Shown here in pieces: positions 18,477 through 30,296 of a stretch of 64,000 bases of DNA (positions are counted from its first letter, which is position 1; every line of letters begins with the position of its first letter). The translations under genes were made by a program, and so were the position numbers. Source of the stretch: Porphyrobacter sp. GA68 (GTDB taxonomy: Bacteria; Pseudomonadota; Alphaproteobacteria; Sphingomonadales; Sphingomonadaceae). The notes beneath the pieces were generated by a model that was given only the letters and a program-made list of their open reading frames with translations, had not been told where the DNA came from and did not search any database. The stretch is from NCBI RefSeq assembly GCF_022605525.1, contig NZ_JAKQYJ010000002.1:620001-684000 (forward strand). Direction: 5' to 3'.

Positions 18477-18914
18477 TCAGGTGCGCTCCAGCTGTTCGAT
18501 GTACTGGATGAAGTCGGTCAACTCGCGAATGGAAGCATCGATGTCTTCTCGCTGCTGCGTCAGTTTGGCAACGTGCGCGCGGCACCGGTCGATGGTGACG
18601 CGGCGCTGCATGGCCCGCCCATCTCCGACATCGTAAAGATCGATCATCTCCCGTATCTCGGCAAGTGAGAAGCCCACGTTCTTGGCGCGCATGATCCACG
18701 CCAGACGGGCCCGATCCCGCTTCGAGTAAATGCGGGCGTTGCCGACCCGGGTGGGGGCGATCAACCCTTCGTCTTCGTAGAAACGCAAGGCGCGTGCGGT
18801 ACAGCCGAACTCTGCGGTCAGCTGAGAAATGGAGTAATGTTCACGAGCGTTGCCATCCGGGCGGTCAAGATGGCCACCGGGCTGCAATTGCTTGGACGCG
18901 GCGTGCAATTCCAT
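18477..18914 (-). CDS. MerR-family transcriptional regulator
   Basis: A 145-residue regulator. The winged helix-turn-helix is YSISQLTAEFGCTARALRFY, followed by EDEGLIAPTRVGNARIYSKR; a coiled-coil dimerisation helix follows to the C-terminus (FIQYIEQLERT). It lacks the conserved cysteines of metal-sensing MerR proteins. It resembles the LiuR/PsrA-like group that controls acyl-CoA metabolism, consistent with the acyl-CoA dehydrogenase gene 27 bases downstream. The N-terminal 25 residues before the domain may be over-extended, but no later ATG precedes the helix-turn-helix. Confidence 0.85.
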   Translation of the reverse strand: MELHAASKQLQPGGHLDRPDGNAREHYSISQLTAEFGCTARALRFYEDEGLIAPTRVGNARIYSKRDRARLAWIMRAKNVGFSLAEIREMIDLYDVGDGRAMQRRVTIDRCRAHVAKLTQQREDIDASIRELTDFIQYIEQLERT

Positions 18915-18945
18915 ACCGCGCCATATACCTCCCCTTACGCGCGCG

Positions 18946-19323
18946 TCAATCAGTTACGTTCACGAGAGTATCGCCATGCAGCCGGCGATAAAAGCAGCTG
19001 CGCGCACCAGTGTGGCAGGTCGGGCCGGCCGGCTCGGCCATGATCAGCAAGGCGTCCTGATCGCAGTCGACGAGGATTTCTCGCACCTCCAGGACATGGC
19101 CGGACGTTTCACCTTTTTGCCACAGCTTCTGTCGGGACCGGGAATGGAAATGCACCAGGCCCGTCTGCTGTGTCGCCCGTACGGCTTCGGCATCCATGTG
19201 GCCGACCATCAGGACTGCCCGGTCGACCACATCAAGCACCACCGCCGTCAACAGGCCGCTGCCGTCGAATTTCGGGAGAAAGGGTGATTTTTCTTCATGC
19301 AACAGGCTCATGACTTGTTGCAT
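18946..19323 (-). CDS. hisI: Phosphoribosyl-AMP cyclohydrolase
   Basis: Opens the adenine ring of phosphoribosyl-AMP in histidine biosynthesis (third step). It has 125 residues, the stand-alone HisI size without a HisE fusion. The metal-binding pattern is clear: HFHSRSRQKLWQKGETSGH near 58-76, DCDQDALLI near 86 and CHTGARSCFYRRL near 102. It lies 31 bases upstream of the MerR gene on the same strand; no other his genes are in the window. ATG 19323 is used, with an alternative at the fifth codon. Confidence 0.93.
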   Translation of the reverse strand: MQQVMSLLHEEKSPFLPKFDGSGLLTAVVLDVVDRAVLMVGHMDAEAVRATQQTGLVHFHSRSRQKLWQKGETSGHVLEVREILVDCDQDALLIMAEPAGPTCHTGARSCFYRRLHGDTLVNVTD

Positions 19324-19558
19324 GCCGGTAACAGAGTGGATTGAAAAGACGGAATGGCTTCAGAAGGTTCTTTGCGGATTATTGTTTCAATGAGAAGCTG
19401 CGGGTCAGCAAGCCGGTTCAAGAAGCTTGCAGTCTCGGCATCCGCAATGGTCCGGGTTCAGGAGCAGTCGTCTGCGACACCGCAGCCGGCAGATTTGAGG
19501 GAACAGGCTGGGCGGGATCGGGGGAATCGCCGCCTCGCCGGAAGGCCGGTCTGGTTCG

Positions 19559-20290
19559 TCACGCTACGCCCGGGATCACCAAGTCCCGGGCGTCAGTTTC
19601 GGTGACTTCATGCCGAGCACTTGACGCCGGACGAACGCGGGCAAAACAAGCGATACTGACCGAGCTGGCGCCGCTTTGCCGCAATGCGGCGGTGCAGGCC
19701 CGAGTGGTTGCGCCACTTGTCAGCACGTCGTCGATCAGCAGTATGTTCCGACCTTCGATCAGGCAGCGGCGCTTGGGGCTTGTGTCTATGGCGCCGGCAA
19801 GCAGCGCATCCCGCTGCTGAGCGCTGCGTCGATCCAGGGATGGGGTATGTCTCACCCGCTGCAATCCATCCACGAGAAGTGTTCCGTGACCCAGCCTGGC
19901 CAGTTCGCGCGCCAGCAGCGCGGATTGGTTGTAGCCACGTTGCCAAAGCCGCAGTGGATGCAGCGGCACCGGCACAATCAGCCGGTCGGGTCGCGGCTCA
20001 CTCAGTCTCGCAGCGATCAACCGGGCAAGCAGCGGGGCGAGCGCGAACTTGCGACCATGTTTGAAGGAGAGGATCAGCTTGCGGGAAACATCGCAATATA
20101 TCGTTGCCGCGATCACCTCCCCGGGGTCCGCTGCCCCCGCGTCCGGCACCTCCAGCGACCCCCAACAACCGAGGCACAGACCGTTCTGCCCGCCTATGCC
20201 TGCGCCGCAGGCCGGACAGCGTGGAGGATAGATGAAGTCAGTTACCGGACCCAGCGCTTCAGCCAGCACCTTGCCGGCCCGGCCCATCAT
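19559..20290 (-). CDS. comF: ComF family phosphoribosyltransferase-like protein
   Basis: A 243-residue ComF/GntX-type protein linked in other bacteria to DNA uptake. The N-terminal zinc-ribbon cysteines are CPACG near residue 26 and CLGCW near 40. The phosphoribosyl-pyrophosphate loop is ILLIDDVLTSGATTRA near 188. ATG 20290 is preferred because AGAGG lies just upstream; a TTG at 20308 would extend it by six residues. It is divergent from a methyltransferase gene, an arrangement common in sphingomonads. The 235 bases downstream, to hisI, hold no gene I can recognise. Confidence 0.88.
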   Translation of the reverse strand: MMGRAGKVLAEALGPVTDFIYPPRCPACGAGIGGQNGLCLGCWGSLEVPDAGAADPGEVIAATIYCDVSRKLILSFKHGRKFALAPLLARLIAARLSEPRPDRLIVPVPLHPLRLWQRGYNQSALLARELARLGHGTLLVDGLQRVRHTPSLDRRSAQQRDALLAGAIDTSPKRRCLIEGRNILLIDDVLTSGATTRACTAALRQSGASSVSIACFARVRPASSARHEVTETDARDLVIPGVA

Positions 20291-20337
20291 CGCTGCGCCT
20301 CTTGCCAATCTCTTCCTCCACCGTCACCAGACCGTCC

Positions 20338-21084
20338 ATGCCGACCGCAGCGCCCAACGCGCCACCGCGCATCTTCTCGCCGGCGCGACGAGCCGCCTCC
20401 TTCCAGCGTGCTGTTGCGCACCAGAAGCGGGGCGACGCCGCCGATCACCTGCTCCTGCATATGTGCGAAGACGTAAAGGAGCGGTTGTCCTTTATGCAGT
20501 TCCAGCCGCCCACAGCCATCGTGATCGGCGACCCGGCAGGTCTTCTTGCAGAGGAACTGAGGCTGGCAGGTACGCAGGTGGCCGCCATCGCGTCCGGCGT
20601 CTGGCATGGAGATGAACCGCTGACCACGCCGGCGGCGGATCTGATCCTTTGCGACAGCAGCCTTGCCACGATCAACGACCTTCCGGGCGCGCTGCTGCAT
20701 CTGCGGCAGGTGTTGCGGCCTGGCGGATTGCTGATCGCCAGCATTATTGGAGCGGGAAGCCTCCCTCGGCTGCGAAGCGCAATGCTGGCCGCAGAGCCTG
20801 ATCGCCCCCATGCCCGCATCCATCCGCAGATCGACAATCGCACGGCCAGCGCACTGCTCCAGCGCGCCGGTTTCGCACGTCAGGTGGTGGATACGAACAC
20901 ACTGACGGTACGCTACGCGCAGCTTTCCTCGCTCGTCGCCGACCTGCGGGATCAGGGGCTTGGAAGCGTGCTCGCCAGCCGTCCTCCGGCTTTGTCGCGG
21001 ACCGCTTACCGGCGAACCCAGGAAGCCTTCGCCGCTTTGGCGGATGATGACGGCCGCGTGTCGGAGCGTTTCGAGTTTGTCACG

Positions 21085-21105
<21 letters not shown>
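20338..21105 (+). CDS. SAM-dependent methyltransferase, BioC/NDUFAF5-like
   Basis: A 255-residue methyltransferase-domain protein. Evidence is the opening PPRIFSPARRAASFQR, an AIVIGDPAGLL glycine-region near residue 65, DLILCDSSLATIND, and LRQVLRPGGLLIASIIG near 128, the typical post-motif III block. It resembles the BioC/NDUFAF5-like proteins found opposite comF in sphingomonads. The substrate is unknown. ATG 20338 is chosen because the in-frame TTG at 20302 gives an N-terminus unlike the family. Its 3' end overlaps the convergent ppdK gene by 21 bases. Confidence 0.8.
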
Positions 21106-23772
<2,667 letters not shown>

Positions 23773-23807
23773 GTCTTCCCCCGTGTGTGACCAGGCCCGA
23801 TCCGGAG

Positions 23808-23832
23808 ACATGGACCGCATGTTACACGGTCC
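23808..23832 (-). repeat. 25-bp palindromic element, copy 2 (upstream of ppdK)
   Basis: Identical over 25 bases to the element at 12041-12065 upstream of tyrS, with arms GGACCG and CGGTCC around TGTAACATG, and in the same orientation relative to the gene it precedes. It lies in the 73-base glyS-ppdK gap, ending 35 bases before the ppdK ATG. Beyond the 25 bases the flanks differ, apart from a further CTC on the upstream side. Confidence 0.7.
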
Positions 23833-23845
23833 TGAGCCAAAAAAC

Positions 23846-26029
23846 CTAACCTTCGATGCGGCTGAAATCCGCGACCTTCGCGACCGCATCGCGGAACCGC
23901 GCAAGCAGGTCCAGTCGCGCTGCCCGCTTGTCCTGATCCGGGTCGTTCACCGTCACATTGTCAAAGAACCGATCGATCGGCGCGCGCAGACTGGCCAGCG
24001 CCTGCATTGCGCCTTCGAAGTCCTCCGCCGCGACTGCGGCCTCGGCCTTCGGCTCCGCCGCGTCGAGCGCATCGATCAGCGCATCTTCGTCCGGTTCGGG
24101 CGTGTAGGACAGCCGGTTTGCACGCCGCTCCCGCGCCGCAGCGCGCAGCGCAGGGCCAAGGTCCGGATCGTCGACCAGGGCCAGGGGATCTTCCTCGCCT
24201 GTGCGGGCGATACCCTGCGTGTTCAACGCCTCGCCTTTCCCGGAGGGTGCGGACCAGCCTTCCTTCTTCAGGATGTTGGCAGCCCGCTTGTAGGCGGCGA
24301 GAAGGTTCTGCCCATCCGGCGTCTCGATATAGGATTGCAGCGCATTCACACGTGCAAGAAGCCGCACGAGGTCATCTTCGTTCCCCCCATCTTCTTTTTC
24401 GCATGCAAACACCGCGTCGATCAGATCGTGGCGGACTCCGGCCTCGCGTTGCTGGACCTTGAGGCGGTCGATGAGAAACGGTCCAAGCGCGTCGTAGGTC
24501 GCCGCGGCACCCGCCTCCTCAAGCAGCCGCCGGTAGGAGACGCGTAGTCGACCGGTGGTGACAAGAGCAAGAAGAGCCAGAGCAGCGCGCCGAAGAGCAA
24601 AAGGATCTTTCGAACCGGTCGGCAGCAAGTCGGCGGCGAAAAAGCGGCCCAGCGTATCCAGCTTGTCCGCCAAGCTCACCGCCACCGTCACGGGCGCGGT
24701 GGGCACTTCATCGCCCTGCCCGACCGGCTTGTAGTGGTCACGGATGGCGTCTGCGACTGCATCGGGCAGCCCCTCGGCCCGGGCGTAGTAGCCGCCCATG
24801 ACGCCCTGCAGCTCGGGAAACTCGCCAACCATTTCCGTGACGAGATCGGCCTTGCACAATTCCGCCGCCTGCCGTGCCAGTGCCGGGTCGCAGCGGGGAA
24901 CGATGCCTTCGCTGGCGAGCCACTCGGCTAGCTTGGCCACCCGCTCCACCTTGTCCGCGAGCGTGCCCAGCTTCTCGTGGAAGGTGATCCGCGCCAGCCC
25001 TTCGGCGTGCTGCGCCAGTGTCTTGCGGCGATCCTGTTCCCAGAAGAAGCGCGCATCGGCAAGCCGCGCGGCAAGCACGCGGCGGTTGCCGTCCACGATC
25101 GCCGCGCCGCCATCCGCGGCCTCGATATTGGCGGTGCAGATGAACGCGCTGGCGAGCTTGCCGCCGGCATCCTCGCACACGAAATACTTCTGGTTCACCC
25201 GCGCGGTCAGCTGGATCACCTCGGCCGGAACGTCCAGAAACGTCTCGTCGAAGAACCCGAGCAGCGGGGTCGGCCATTCGGTCAGGCCCGCGTTCTCCGT
25301 CACCAGCCCGTCGTCCTCGACCAGCTGCAATCCGGCCTGTGCCGCCACACTGCGGGCACCTTCACGGATCAGCAGGGCGCGTTCTTCGTGATCGACGATC
25401 ACCTGGCACGCGCGCAGCTTCTCCACGTAATCATGCGCTCCGCCGATGGTGATCGGTCCGGGATGGTGGAAGCGGTGGCCCACAGTCGCCGCACCCGCGA
25501 CGATGTCAGCGACGGTGCAAGGGACGATCTCTTCGCCCAGCAGCGCCACTAGGCCAGACAGCGGGCGAACCCACCGGATGCTTTCGGTGCTGATCGAGGC
25601 CGCGCCCCAGCGCATCGACTTGGGCCAGCTGAAATCGCGGATGATGTTCGGGATCGCGGCGCCCAAGACATCGCGGGTTTCGCGGCCCGGCCGCTCGGAT
25701 ACCGCAAACCAGGTGGCACGCCCCTTTACCTCGCGCAGTTCCAGCTGCTCGCGGGTGACACCGTTCTTCCGGCAGAAGCCGTCCAGCGCGGAGTCAGGCG
25801 CGCCTTCTGGCGGACCCTTCGCTTCCTCCCGGACGGCTTCGGTGCGGTCGGGCAGGTCACGCGCGATGAGTGCGAGACGCCGCGGGCCGGAATAGACCAA
25901 CGGTTCGGCAACCGTGATCCCGGCGGCGTCCATTTCCCGCCGGAACAACCGCGCCAGTTCCGTCCGGGCAACGGCCTGCATCCGCGCAGGTATCTCTTCC
26001 GAGCGCAGTTCGAGCAGGAAGTCGCTCAC
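23846..26029 (-). CDS. glyS: Glycyl-tRNA synthetase beta subunit
   Basis: Beta subunit of the bacterial two-subunit glycyl-tRNA synthetase; it binds tRNA and holds an HD-like and anticodon-binding region. GTG 26029 ([18 protein letters not shown]) matches the family start, gives 727 residues, and overlaps the glyQ stop as GTGA. Family blocks are [41 protein letters not shown]-like [17 protein letters not shown], and [17 protein letters not shown]. The C-terminus carries the DALR anticodon-binding region ending [20 protein letters not shown]. Confidence 0.96.
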   Translation of the reverse strand: MSDFLLELRSEEIPARMQAVARTELARLFRREMDAAGITVAEPLVYSGPRRLALIARDLPDRTEAVREEAKGPPEGAPDSALDGFCRKNGVTREQLELREVKGRATWFAVSERPGRETRDVLGAAIPNIIRDFSWPKSMRWGAASISTESIRWVRPLSGLVALLGEEIVPCTVADIVAGAATVGHRFHHPGPITIGGAHDYVEKLRACQVIVDHEERALLIREGARSVAAQAGLQLVEDDGLVTENAGLTEWPTPLLGFFDETFLDVPAEVIQLTARVNQKYFVCEDAGGKLASAFICTANIEAADGGAAIVDGNRRVLAARLADARFFWEQDRRKTLAQHAEGLARITFHEKLGTLADKVERVAKLAEWLASEGIVPRCDPALARQAAELCKADLVTEMVGEFPELQGVMGGYYARAEGLPDAVADAIRDHYKPVGQGDEVPTAPVTVAVSLADKLDTLGRFFAADLLPTGSKDPFALRRAALALLALVTTGRLRVSYRRLLEEAGAAATYDALGPFLIDRLKVQQREAGVRHDLIDAVFACEKEDGGNEDDLVRLLARVNALQSYIETPDGQNLLAAYKRAANILKKEGWSAPSGKGEALNTQGIARTGEEDPLALVDDPDLGPALRAAARERRANRLSYTPEPDEDALIDALDAAEPKAEAAVAAEDFEGAMQALASLRAPIDRFFDNVTVNDPDQDKRAARLDLLARFRDAVAKVADFSRIEG

Positions 26030-26925
26030 AACGTCCACCCCGGACAGGCTTGCTGCCACTGCGGCGTCATCTTGGCCGCATAGGCTTCGCAGGAAGAGCG
26101 GGCGAGATCGCGCACCCGTCCCATGTAGCTGGCCCGTTCCTGCACGCTGATGACGCCGCGTGCCTGAAGCAGGTTGAACACATGGCTCGCCTCCACCGCC
26201 TGTTCATAGGCGGCAATGGGAACATCCGCTGCCAGCGCGTTGCGGCATTCCGCCTCGGCCCGGGCGAACAATTCGAACAGGGCGGCGGTGTCGGCGACCT
26301 CGAAGTTCCACTTCGACATCTGCCGCTCGTTCTCGAGGTACACATCGCCGTAAGTCACGCCGCGGTCATTGAACGCCAGGTCGTACACATTGTCGACGCC
26401 TTGAATATACATGGCGAGACGTTCGAGGCCGTAGGTAAGTTCGCCGGCCACCGGCTTGCAATCGAACCCGCCCATCTGCTGGAAATAGGTGAACTGCGTC
26501 ACCTCCATCCCGTCGCACCACACTTCCCACCCCAGCCCCCAGGCACCCAGCGTGGGGCTTTCCCAGTCATCCTCCACGAAGCGGATGTCGTGCTTGAGAG
26601 GGTCGATGCCGATGACCTCCAGGCTGCGCAGATACAGGTCCTGGATGTCGGGCGGCGATGGCTTCAGGATGACCTGATATTGGTAGTAGTGCTGCAACCG
26701 GTTCGGGTTCTCGCCATAACGGCCATCGGTTGGGCGCCGACACGGCTGCACGAACGCAGCATTCCACGGCTCCGGCCCCAAGGCCCGCAGGGTGGTGGCG
26801 GTGTGGAACGTGCCCGCTCCCATCCGCATGTCGTAGGGCTGGAGAATGAGGCAGCCCTGCCTGCTCCAAAAGTCGTGGAGGGCCAGGATCATCTCCTGGA
26901 AACTGGTCGCAGGGTTGCGGGTCAT
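26026..26925 (-). CDS. glyQ: Glycyl-tRNA synthetase alpha subunit
   Basis: Catalytic subunit of the tetrameric glycyl-tRNA synthetase. At 299 residues from ATG 26925 ([20 protein letters not shown]) it has the normal length; a TTG four codons earlier is possible. Signatures are [58 protein letters not shown] and the class II motif 3 region [18 protein letters not shown]. It is followed by glyS with a four-base overlap. The two subunits are needed in equal amounts, which the overlap supports. Confidence 0.97.
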   Translation of the reverse strand: MTRNPATSFQEMILALHDFWSRQGCLILQPYDMRMGAGTFHTATTLRALGPEPWNAAFVQPCRRPTDGRYGENPNRLQHYYQYQVILKPSPPDIQDLYLRSLEVIGIDPLKHDIRFVEDDWESPTLGAWGLGWEVWCDGMEVTQFTYFQQMGGFDCKPVAGELTYGLERLAMYIQGVDNVYDLAFNDRGVTYGDVYLENERQMSKWNFEVADTAALFELFARAEAECRNALAADVPIAAYEQAVEASHVFNLLQARGVISVQERASYMGRVRDLARSSCEAYAAKMTPQWQQACPGWTL

Positions 26926-27019
26926 CGGGCGCGGCAATGGCGCAAGGTCATAAGGCGGTCAATCCCGCGTCATCAGCGGTTCCGCGACGTCTCGCGAACT
27001 CCATGCTTGTAAGGTTAGC

Positions 27020-27052
27020 TTGACAAAGTCATGCATCTTTGACAGTTAGTCA
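27020..27052 (+). promoter_or_regulatory. Promoter with two TGAC/GTCA palindromes ahead of Xre operon
   Basis: TTGACA at 27020 and CAGTTA at 27043 are 17 bases apart and form a possible promoter. Overlapping it are two palindromes, TGACAAAGTCA at 27021-27031 and TGACAGTTAGTCA at 27040-27052, with centres 20 bases apart (two helical turns). They look like tandem operator sites, possibly for the Xre regulator encoded at 27210. Confidence 0.45.
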
Positions 27053-27095
27053 GGGAAATCTGACACGCAAACAACCACCGCAAGGAGGATTGGCG

Positions 27096-27206
27096 ATGAA
27101 ACTGGAACTCACTACGCGACTAGTTTTCTGGATGTTCGCTGCCGGCGTCATAATGGGCATGCTTGGCTATCAAGTCGGCAAGTGGCTGGCCCTCACCACG
27201 GGCTGA
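27096..27206 (+). CDS. Small membrane peptide, 36 residues
   Basis: An ATG at 27096 preceded by AAGGAGG (27082-27088) opens a 36-codon frame ending at TGA 27204. The product is one hydrophobic helix, LVFWMFAAGVIMGMLGYQVG, with charged ends (MKLELTTR and KWLALTTG). The near-consensus ribosome binding site and the TTG start of the next gene four bases downstream indicate a genuine first gene of a three-gene operon. I do not recognise the family. It could be a regulatory or accessory peptide for the 142-residue membrane protein encoded downstream (inference). Confidence 0.65.
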   Translation: MKLELTTRLVFWMFAAGVIMGMLGYQVGKWLALTTG

Positions 27207-27209
27207 ACC

Positions 27210-27404
27210 TTGAACAACCGGCTAAAAGTACTGCGCGCTGAACGGAACTGGAGCCAGGCGGAACTTGCCGGCCGGCTCGATGTCTCGCGGCAGGCGGTGA
27301 ACGCGATTGAGACGGGGAAGCACGACCCGTCTTTGCCCCTCGCCTTCCGCATCGCACGCTTGTTCAACCTGTCGATTGAGGAGATCTTCGATGACGGCCA
27401 CTGA
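27210..27404 (+). CDS. Xre/Cro-CI family regulator, 64 residues
   Basis: A minimal helix-turn-helix regulator of the YozG-like type: MNNRLKVLRAERNWSQAELA, then GRLDVSRQAVNAIETGKHDP, then the helix FRIARLFNLSIEEIF. The start is TTG at 27210, three bases after the upstream peptide's stop, so it probably depends on coupling. It overlaps the start of the membrane-protein gene by 14 bases. Such pairs of small Xre regulator and membrane protein are common, and the regulator usually autoregulates; the palindromes at 27021-27052 are candidate sites. Confidence 0.88.
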   Translation: MNNRLKVLRAERNWSQAELAGRLDVSRQAVNAIETGKHDPSLPLAFRIARLFNLSIEEIFDDGH

Positions 27405-27819
27405 GCTGACGCCACCGACCGGGGAAGAACGGCTGCGGGCGCGACGACGAAAATTCGCCCGCTACTGCCTGCTGGCCTTCGCTGTCGCCCTGGTGGCAGG
27501 CATGGCGAGCGGATATCTCGGCGCGCTGGTGGCACAGGGCACTCTGCCACGCGGACTGATCTATGGGACGACAGCGGCCTTCCTGCTCGCCTTCGCCTGG
27601 TTCACCCGCGATTACCTGCGGCGCGTCGATGAATACGATCTGCTGGACAATCTGTGGGCGGGCCTCATCGGCTTCTATGTCTATTTCGCGGCTTTTCCCA
27701 TCTGGAACAGCCTGCATCAGTTCGGCCTCGCTCCGCCAGTGGACAACTGGCTCCTGTGGGGCGGCACGACAGCCGTCATGTTTTTGGCTTACTTCCTGCG
27801 CAAGCTGGGCCTCAGGTAA
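27391..27819 (+). CDS. Four-helix membrane protein in Xre operon
   Basis: A 142-residue membrane protein starting at ATG 27391, with GAGGAG upstream inside the end of the Xre gene. About four hydrophobic segments are visible: FARYCLLAFAVALVAGMASG near 22-41, RGLIYGTTAAFLLAFAWFT near 54, LWAGLIGFYVYFAAFP near 88 and WLLWGGTTAVMFLAYFLRKL near 120. It resembles membrane partners found with YozG-like regulators, whose function is not defined. The regulator and the 36-residue peptide upstream complete the operon. Confidence 0.8.
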   Translation: MTATELTPPTGEERLRARRRKFARYCLLAFAVALVAGMASGYLGALVAQGTLPRGLIYGTTAAFLLAFAWFTRDYLRRVDEYDLLDNLWAGLIGFYVYFAAFPIWNSLHQFGLAPPVDNWLLWGGTTAVMFLAYFLRKLGLR

Positions 27820-27860
27820 GCATTCTCTCGTTGGACACCCGATTTCGAAGGAGCTTGATT

Positions 27861-28793
27861 ATGAAGAGAATTACAGCGTTGCTCGCGGGCGCAGCCCTGG
27901 TTTTCTCGCTTCAGGGTTGCACCGCTTCCACCGCCGATCAACGCGTCGCAGGCGCCGCTGCGGTACCGGCCGCCACATTGGAACGGATCCAGACCGCCGG
28001 CCCTGCCCTGTGGAAGGTCGCTGACGAGGATACGACAATTTTTCTCTTCGGAACCGTTCACATCCTCCCCGAGGGAAAGCAATGGCTCACCCCCGCAGTC
28101 AGCCAGGCGCTTTCTTCTTCGGATGTAATGGTGACCGAGATCCTCGCCTCGGAGATGGGCGACGCGGCCATGCAGCAGCGGATGATGCAGCTGGGTATGC
28201 TCCCGCAGGGACAGACGCTGCGCAGCCTGCTCAATGCCGAGCAGCGGGCAACTTACGAGACGGCCTTGCAGAAACTGAACATTCCGGCAGAGACGTTTGA
28301 CCAGTTCAAGCCGTGGATGGCGGCGATGACCCTGTCGCTTCTGCCCCTGATCCAGCAGGGCTACAATCCCGAGGCCGGCGTCGAAAAGGCGCTGGAACAG
28401 GCAGCTGGACAGGATCTGCAACGCGCGGCGCTGGAAACGGTGGAACAACAGATTGCCGTGTTCGACCAGATGCCGCAGGCCGCGCAGATAGCCTTTCTGG
28501 TCGAAACAGCGCAGGATGCCGAAAACATCAAGCCGATGCTCGACCGCATGGTCGCCGCCTGGATGGCCGGAGATGCCGACCTTCTCGCGCGCATCATGAA
28601 CGAAGGCATGGAATCGAACCCTCTGCTGGCCGAACGCCTTCTGTACGAACGGAACCGGAATTGGGCAGAGTGGATTGACCAGCGGCTGCAACAGCCGGGA
28701 ACCGTGTTCATGGCTGTTGGCGCAGGCCATCTCGCGGGTGAGAACAGCGTGCAGGATTACCTGGTTCAGCAGAACATCGCCGCCACCCGCTGA
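27861..28793 (+). CDS. TraB/GumN family lipoprotein
   Basis: A 310-residue TraB/GumN (ChaN-like/Tiki-fold) protein with a lipoprotein signal ending in FSLQGC (Cys20). The family blocks are PALWKVADEDTTIFLFGTVH near 51, with the conserved GTVHILP, and MAVGAGHLAGENSVQDYL near the C-terminus, with the GAGHL motif. Related proteins are proposed metalloproteases, though activity here is unproven. ATG 27861 follows GAAGGAGC. It lies 41 bases after the Xre operon and may be read with it. Confidence 0.85.
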   Translation: MKRITALLAGAALVFSLQGCTASTADQRVAGAAAVPAATLERIQTAGPALWKVADEDTTIFLFGTVHILPEGKQWLTPAVSQALSSSDVMVTEILASEMGDAAMQQRMMQLGMLPQGQTLRSLLNAEQRATYETALQKLNIPAETFDQFKPWMAAMTLSLLPLIQQGYNPEAGVEKALEQAAGQDLQRAALETVEQQIAVFDQMPQAAQIAFLVETAQDAENIKPMLDRMVAAWMAGDADLLARIMNEGMESNPLLAERLLYERNRNWAEWIDQRLQQPGTVFMAVGAGHLAGENSVQDYLVQQNIAATR

Positions 28794-28818
28794 GCTGCAG
28801 GATCACCCGAACCTTGCC

Positions 28819-28851
28819 AAGCGGGCGTACCTCCTGTAGTTGCGCCCGCTT
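28819..28851 (+). terminator. 9-bp inverted repeat between TraB gene and rplY
   Basis: AAGCGGGCG at 28819-28827 and CGCCCGCTT at 28843-28851 form a perfect 9-bp stem with a 15-base loop. There is no T-run after it. It could be a weak terminator for the upstream lipoprotein gene or part of the rplY leader. Confidence 0.4.
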
Positions 28852-28926
28852 CCGCGGCTCTGGTCATCCCTGGAGGCGGGGCGGCGGATGACAACAGCAA
28901 TCCACGTATCTTGAAAGGTAAGTCGA

Positions 28927-29577
28927 ATGAGCGACGCTCTGACCCTGCCGGCCGAGACGCGCGACCGGGCGGGCAAGGGAGCCTCCCGGGCACTGCGTCG
29001 CGAAGGCCGTGTCCCCGCCGTGATCTATGGCGGCAAGGAAGAACCCCAGCCAATCCATCTGGAAGAAAAGGAACTGGTCCGGCAGCTGAATACCGGCCAC
29101 TTCATGAACTCTGTTGTCGAATTGACGCTTGGCGGCAAGACCATTCGCGCGCTTCCCAAGGACGTGGCCATGCACCCGGTCAAGGACCGCCCGCTGCACG
29201 TCGATTTCTTCCGCGTGTCTGCCGACTCCCGCATCGAAGTCGCGGTGCCGGTGGTCTTCATCAACGAGGAAGCGGCGCCAGGTCTCAAGAAGGGCGGCGT
29301 GCTCAACATCGTGCGGCACGAGTTGCAGCTGATCTGCGACGCCAGCAACATTCCGGCGGAAATCGAGATCGACGTGACCGGCAAGGATGTCGGCGATTCG
29401 CTGCATATCAGCGAAGTCACTTTGCCCGAAGGCACCAGCAGCGCGATCACCGACCGCGATTTCACCATCGCGACGCTGGTTGCCCCGTCGGCCCTGAAGC
29501 GGAGCGAGGGCGAGCAGGCGGGCGGTGACGCCGATGCCGCGGACACGACGGCAAGCGAACAAGGTTCGAACGCCTAG
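28927..29577 (+). CDS. rplY: Ribosomal protein L25/general stress protein Ctc
   Basis: A 5S rRNA-binding large-subunit protein of the long Ctc type (216 residues), with an N-terminal L25 domain and a C-terminal beta domain. Blocks are [20 protein letters not shown] near residue 17, [20 protein letters not shown] near 77, and [19 protein letters not shown] near 118. The C-terminus is acidic and Ala-rich ([18 protein letters not shown]), as in alphaproteobacteria. Downstream lies a terminator and then pth, a pairing widely conserved. Confidence 0.96.
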   Translation: MSDALTLPAETRDRAGKGASRALRREGRVPAVIYGGKEEPQPIHLEEKELVRQLNTGHFMNSVVELTLGGKTIRALPKDVAMHPVKDRPLHVDFFRVSADSRIEVAVPVVFINEEAAPGLKKGGVLNIVRHELQLICDASNIPAEIEIDVTGKDVGDSLHISEVTLPEGTSSAITDRDFTIATLVAPSALKRSEGEQAGGDADAADTTASEQGSNA

Positions 29578-29628
29578 CTTCTGACCAGACGCGAGCCGTC
29601 CTGGGTGACAGTGGCCTTAGAAAAGCAG

Positions 29629-29664
29629 CGCCGGTTCCCGCGGGGGAGCCGGCGTTTTGCTTTT
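29629..29664 (+). terminator. Rho-independent terminator after rplY
   Basis: A GC-rich stem begins CGCCGGTTCCC at 29629 and returns as GGGGAGCCGGCG ending at 29654. It is followed by TTTTGCTTTT. One G-U pair sits in the stem. It lies between rplY and pth. Confidence 0.8.
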
Positions 29665-29689
29665 GCGTCGATCCGGCTAAGGCGGGGCG

Positions 29690-30259
29690 ATGCAGATATG
29701 GGCAGGTTTAGGCAATCCGGGTCCGCGATACGCGCTTAACCGGCACAACGTGGGCTTCATGGCGATGGATGTAATCGCCGAGATGCACGATTTCGGGCCG
29801 GTCCAGAAGAAATTCCAGGGATGGGTGCAGGAAGGGCGGATTGGCGGCGTGAGGATCACGCTCCTGAAACCCGCTACCTTCATGAACGAGAGCGGCCGCT
29901 CGGTGGCCGAGGCGCTGCGCTTCTTCAAGCTGCAAACCGACGCCCTTACCGTCTTCCATGACGAGTTGGACCTTGCCCCCGGCAAGGTGAAGGTGCGCAT
30001 CGGCGGAGGCCTCGCGGGCCATAACGGCCTGCGATCGATCGATCAGCATCTCGGACCTGATTTTCGGCGCGTGCGCATCGGCATCGGCCATCCGGGTCAG
30101 AAGGAACGAGTGCATGGCCACGTGCTCGGCAATTACGCCAAGGCAGAGATCGACGGATTGGTCAACATGCTGGCCGCTATCGGAGCAGAGGCCGAGTGGC
30201 TGGCAAAGGGCGACGATGCCCGCTTCATGAGCGATGTTGCGCGGCGCATGCAGGACTGA
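29690..30259 (+). CDS. pth: Peptidyl-tRNA hydrolase
   Basis: Cleaves peptidyl-tRNA released by stalled ribosomes. It has 189 residues, normal for bacterial Pth. The active-site blocks are GLGNPGPRYALNRHNVGFMA (residues 6-25, with the catalytic His in RHNVGF), PATFMNESGRSV near 64, VFHDELDLAPGKVK near 88 with the catalytic-type Asp, and GLAGHNGLRSIDQHLG near 105. It follows rplY and its terminator by 25 bases. A weak CTAAGG-type -10 sequence just upstream could be its own promoter. Confidence 0.96.
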   Translation: MQIWAGLGNPGPRYALNRHNVGFMAMDVIAEMHDFGPVQKKFQGWVQEGRIGGVRITLLKPATFMNESGRSVAEALRFFKLQTDALTVFHDELDLAPGKVKVRIGGGLAGHNGLRSIDQHLGPDFRRVRIGIGHPGQKERVHGHVLGNYAKAEIDGLVNMLAAIGAEAEWLAKGDDARFMSDVARRMQD

Positions 30260-30296
30260 CATCCTGCCCCCCGCAATTCACAAAGGAGATATCGGG

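Noticed and set aside
19324-19558. Glutaredoxin gene expected near comF
   Set aside because: Sphingomonads often have grxC beside comF, but neither strand of this 235-base gap shows a CPYC-type active site or any frame longer than a few dozen codons with a credible start.
19566-19592. CGCCCGGGA/TCCCGGGCG hairpin near the comF stop as a terminator
   Set aside because: It lies inside the comF coding end (encoding the last residues) and has no T-run, so the symmetry is probably a by-product of codons.
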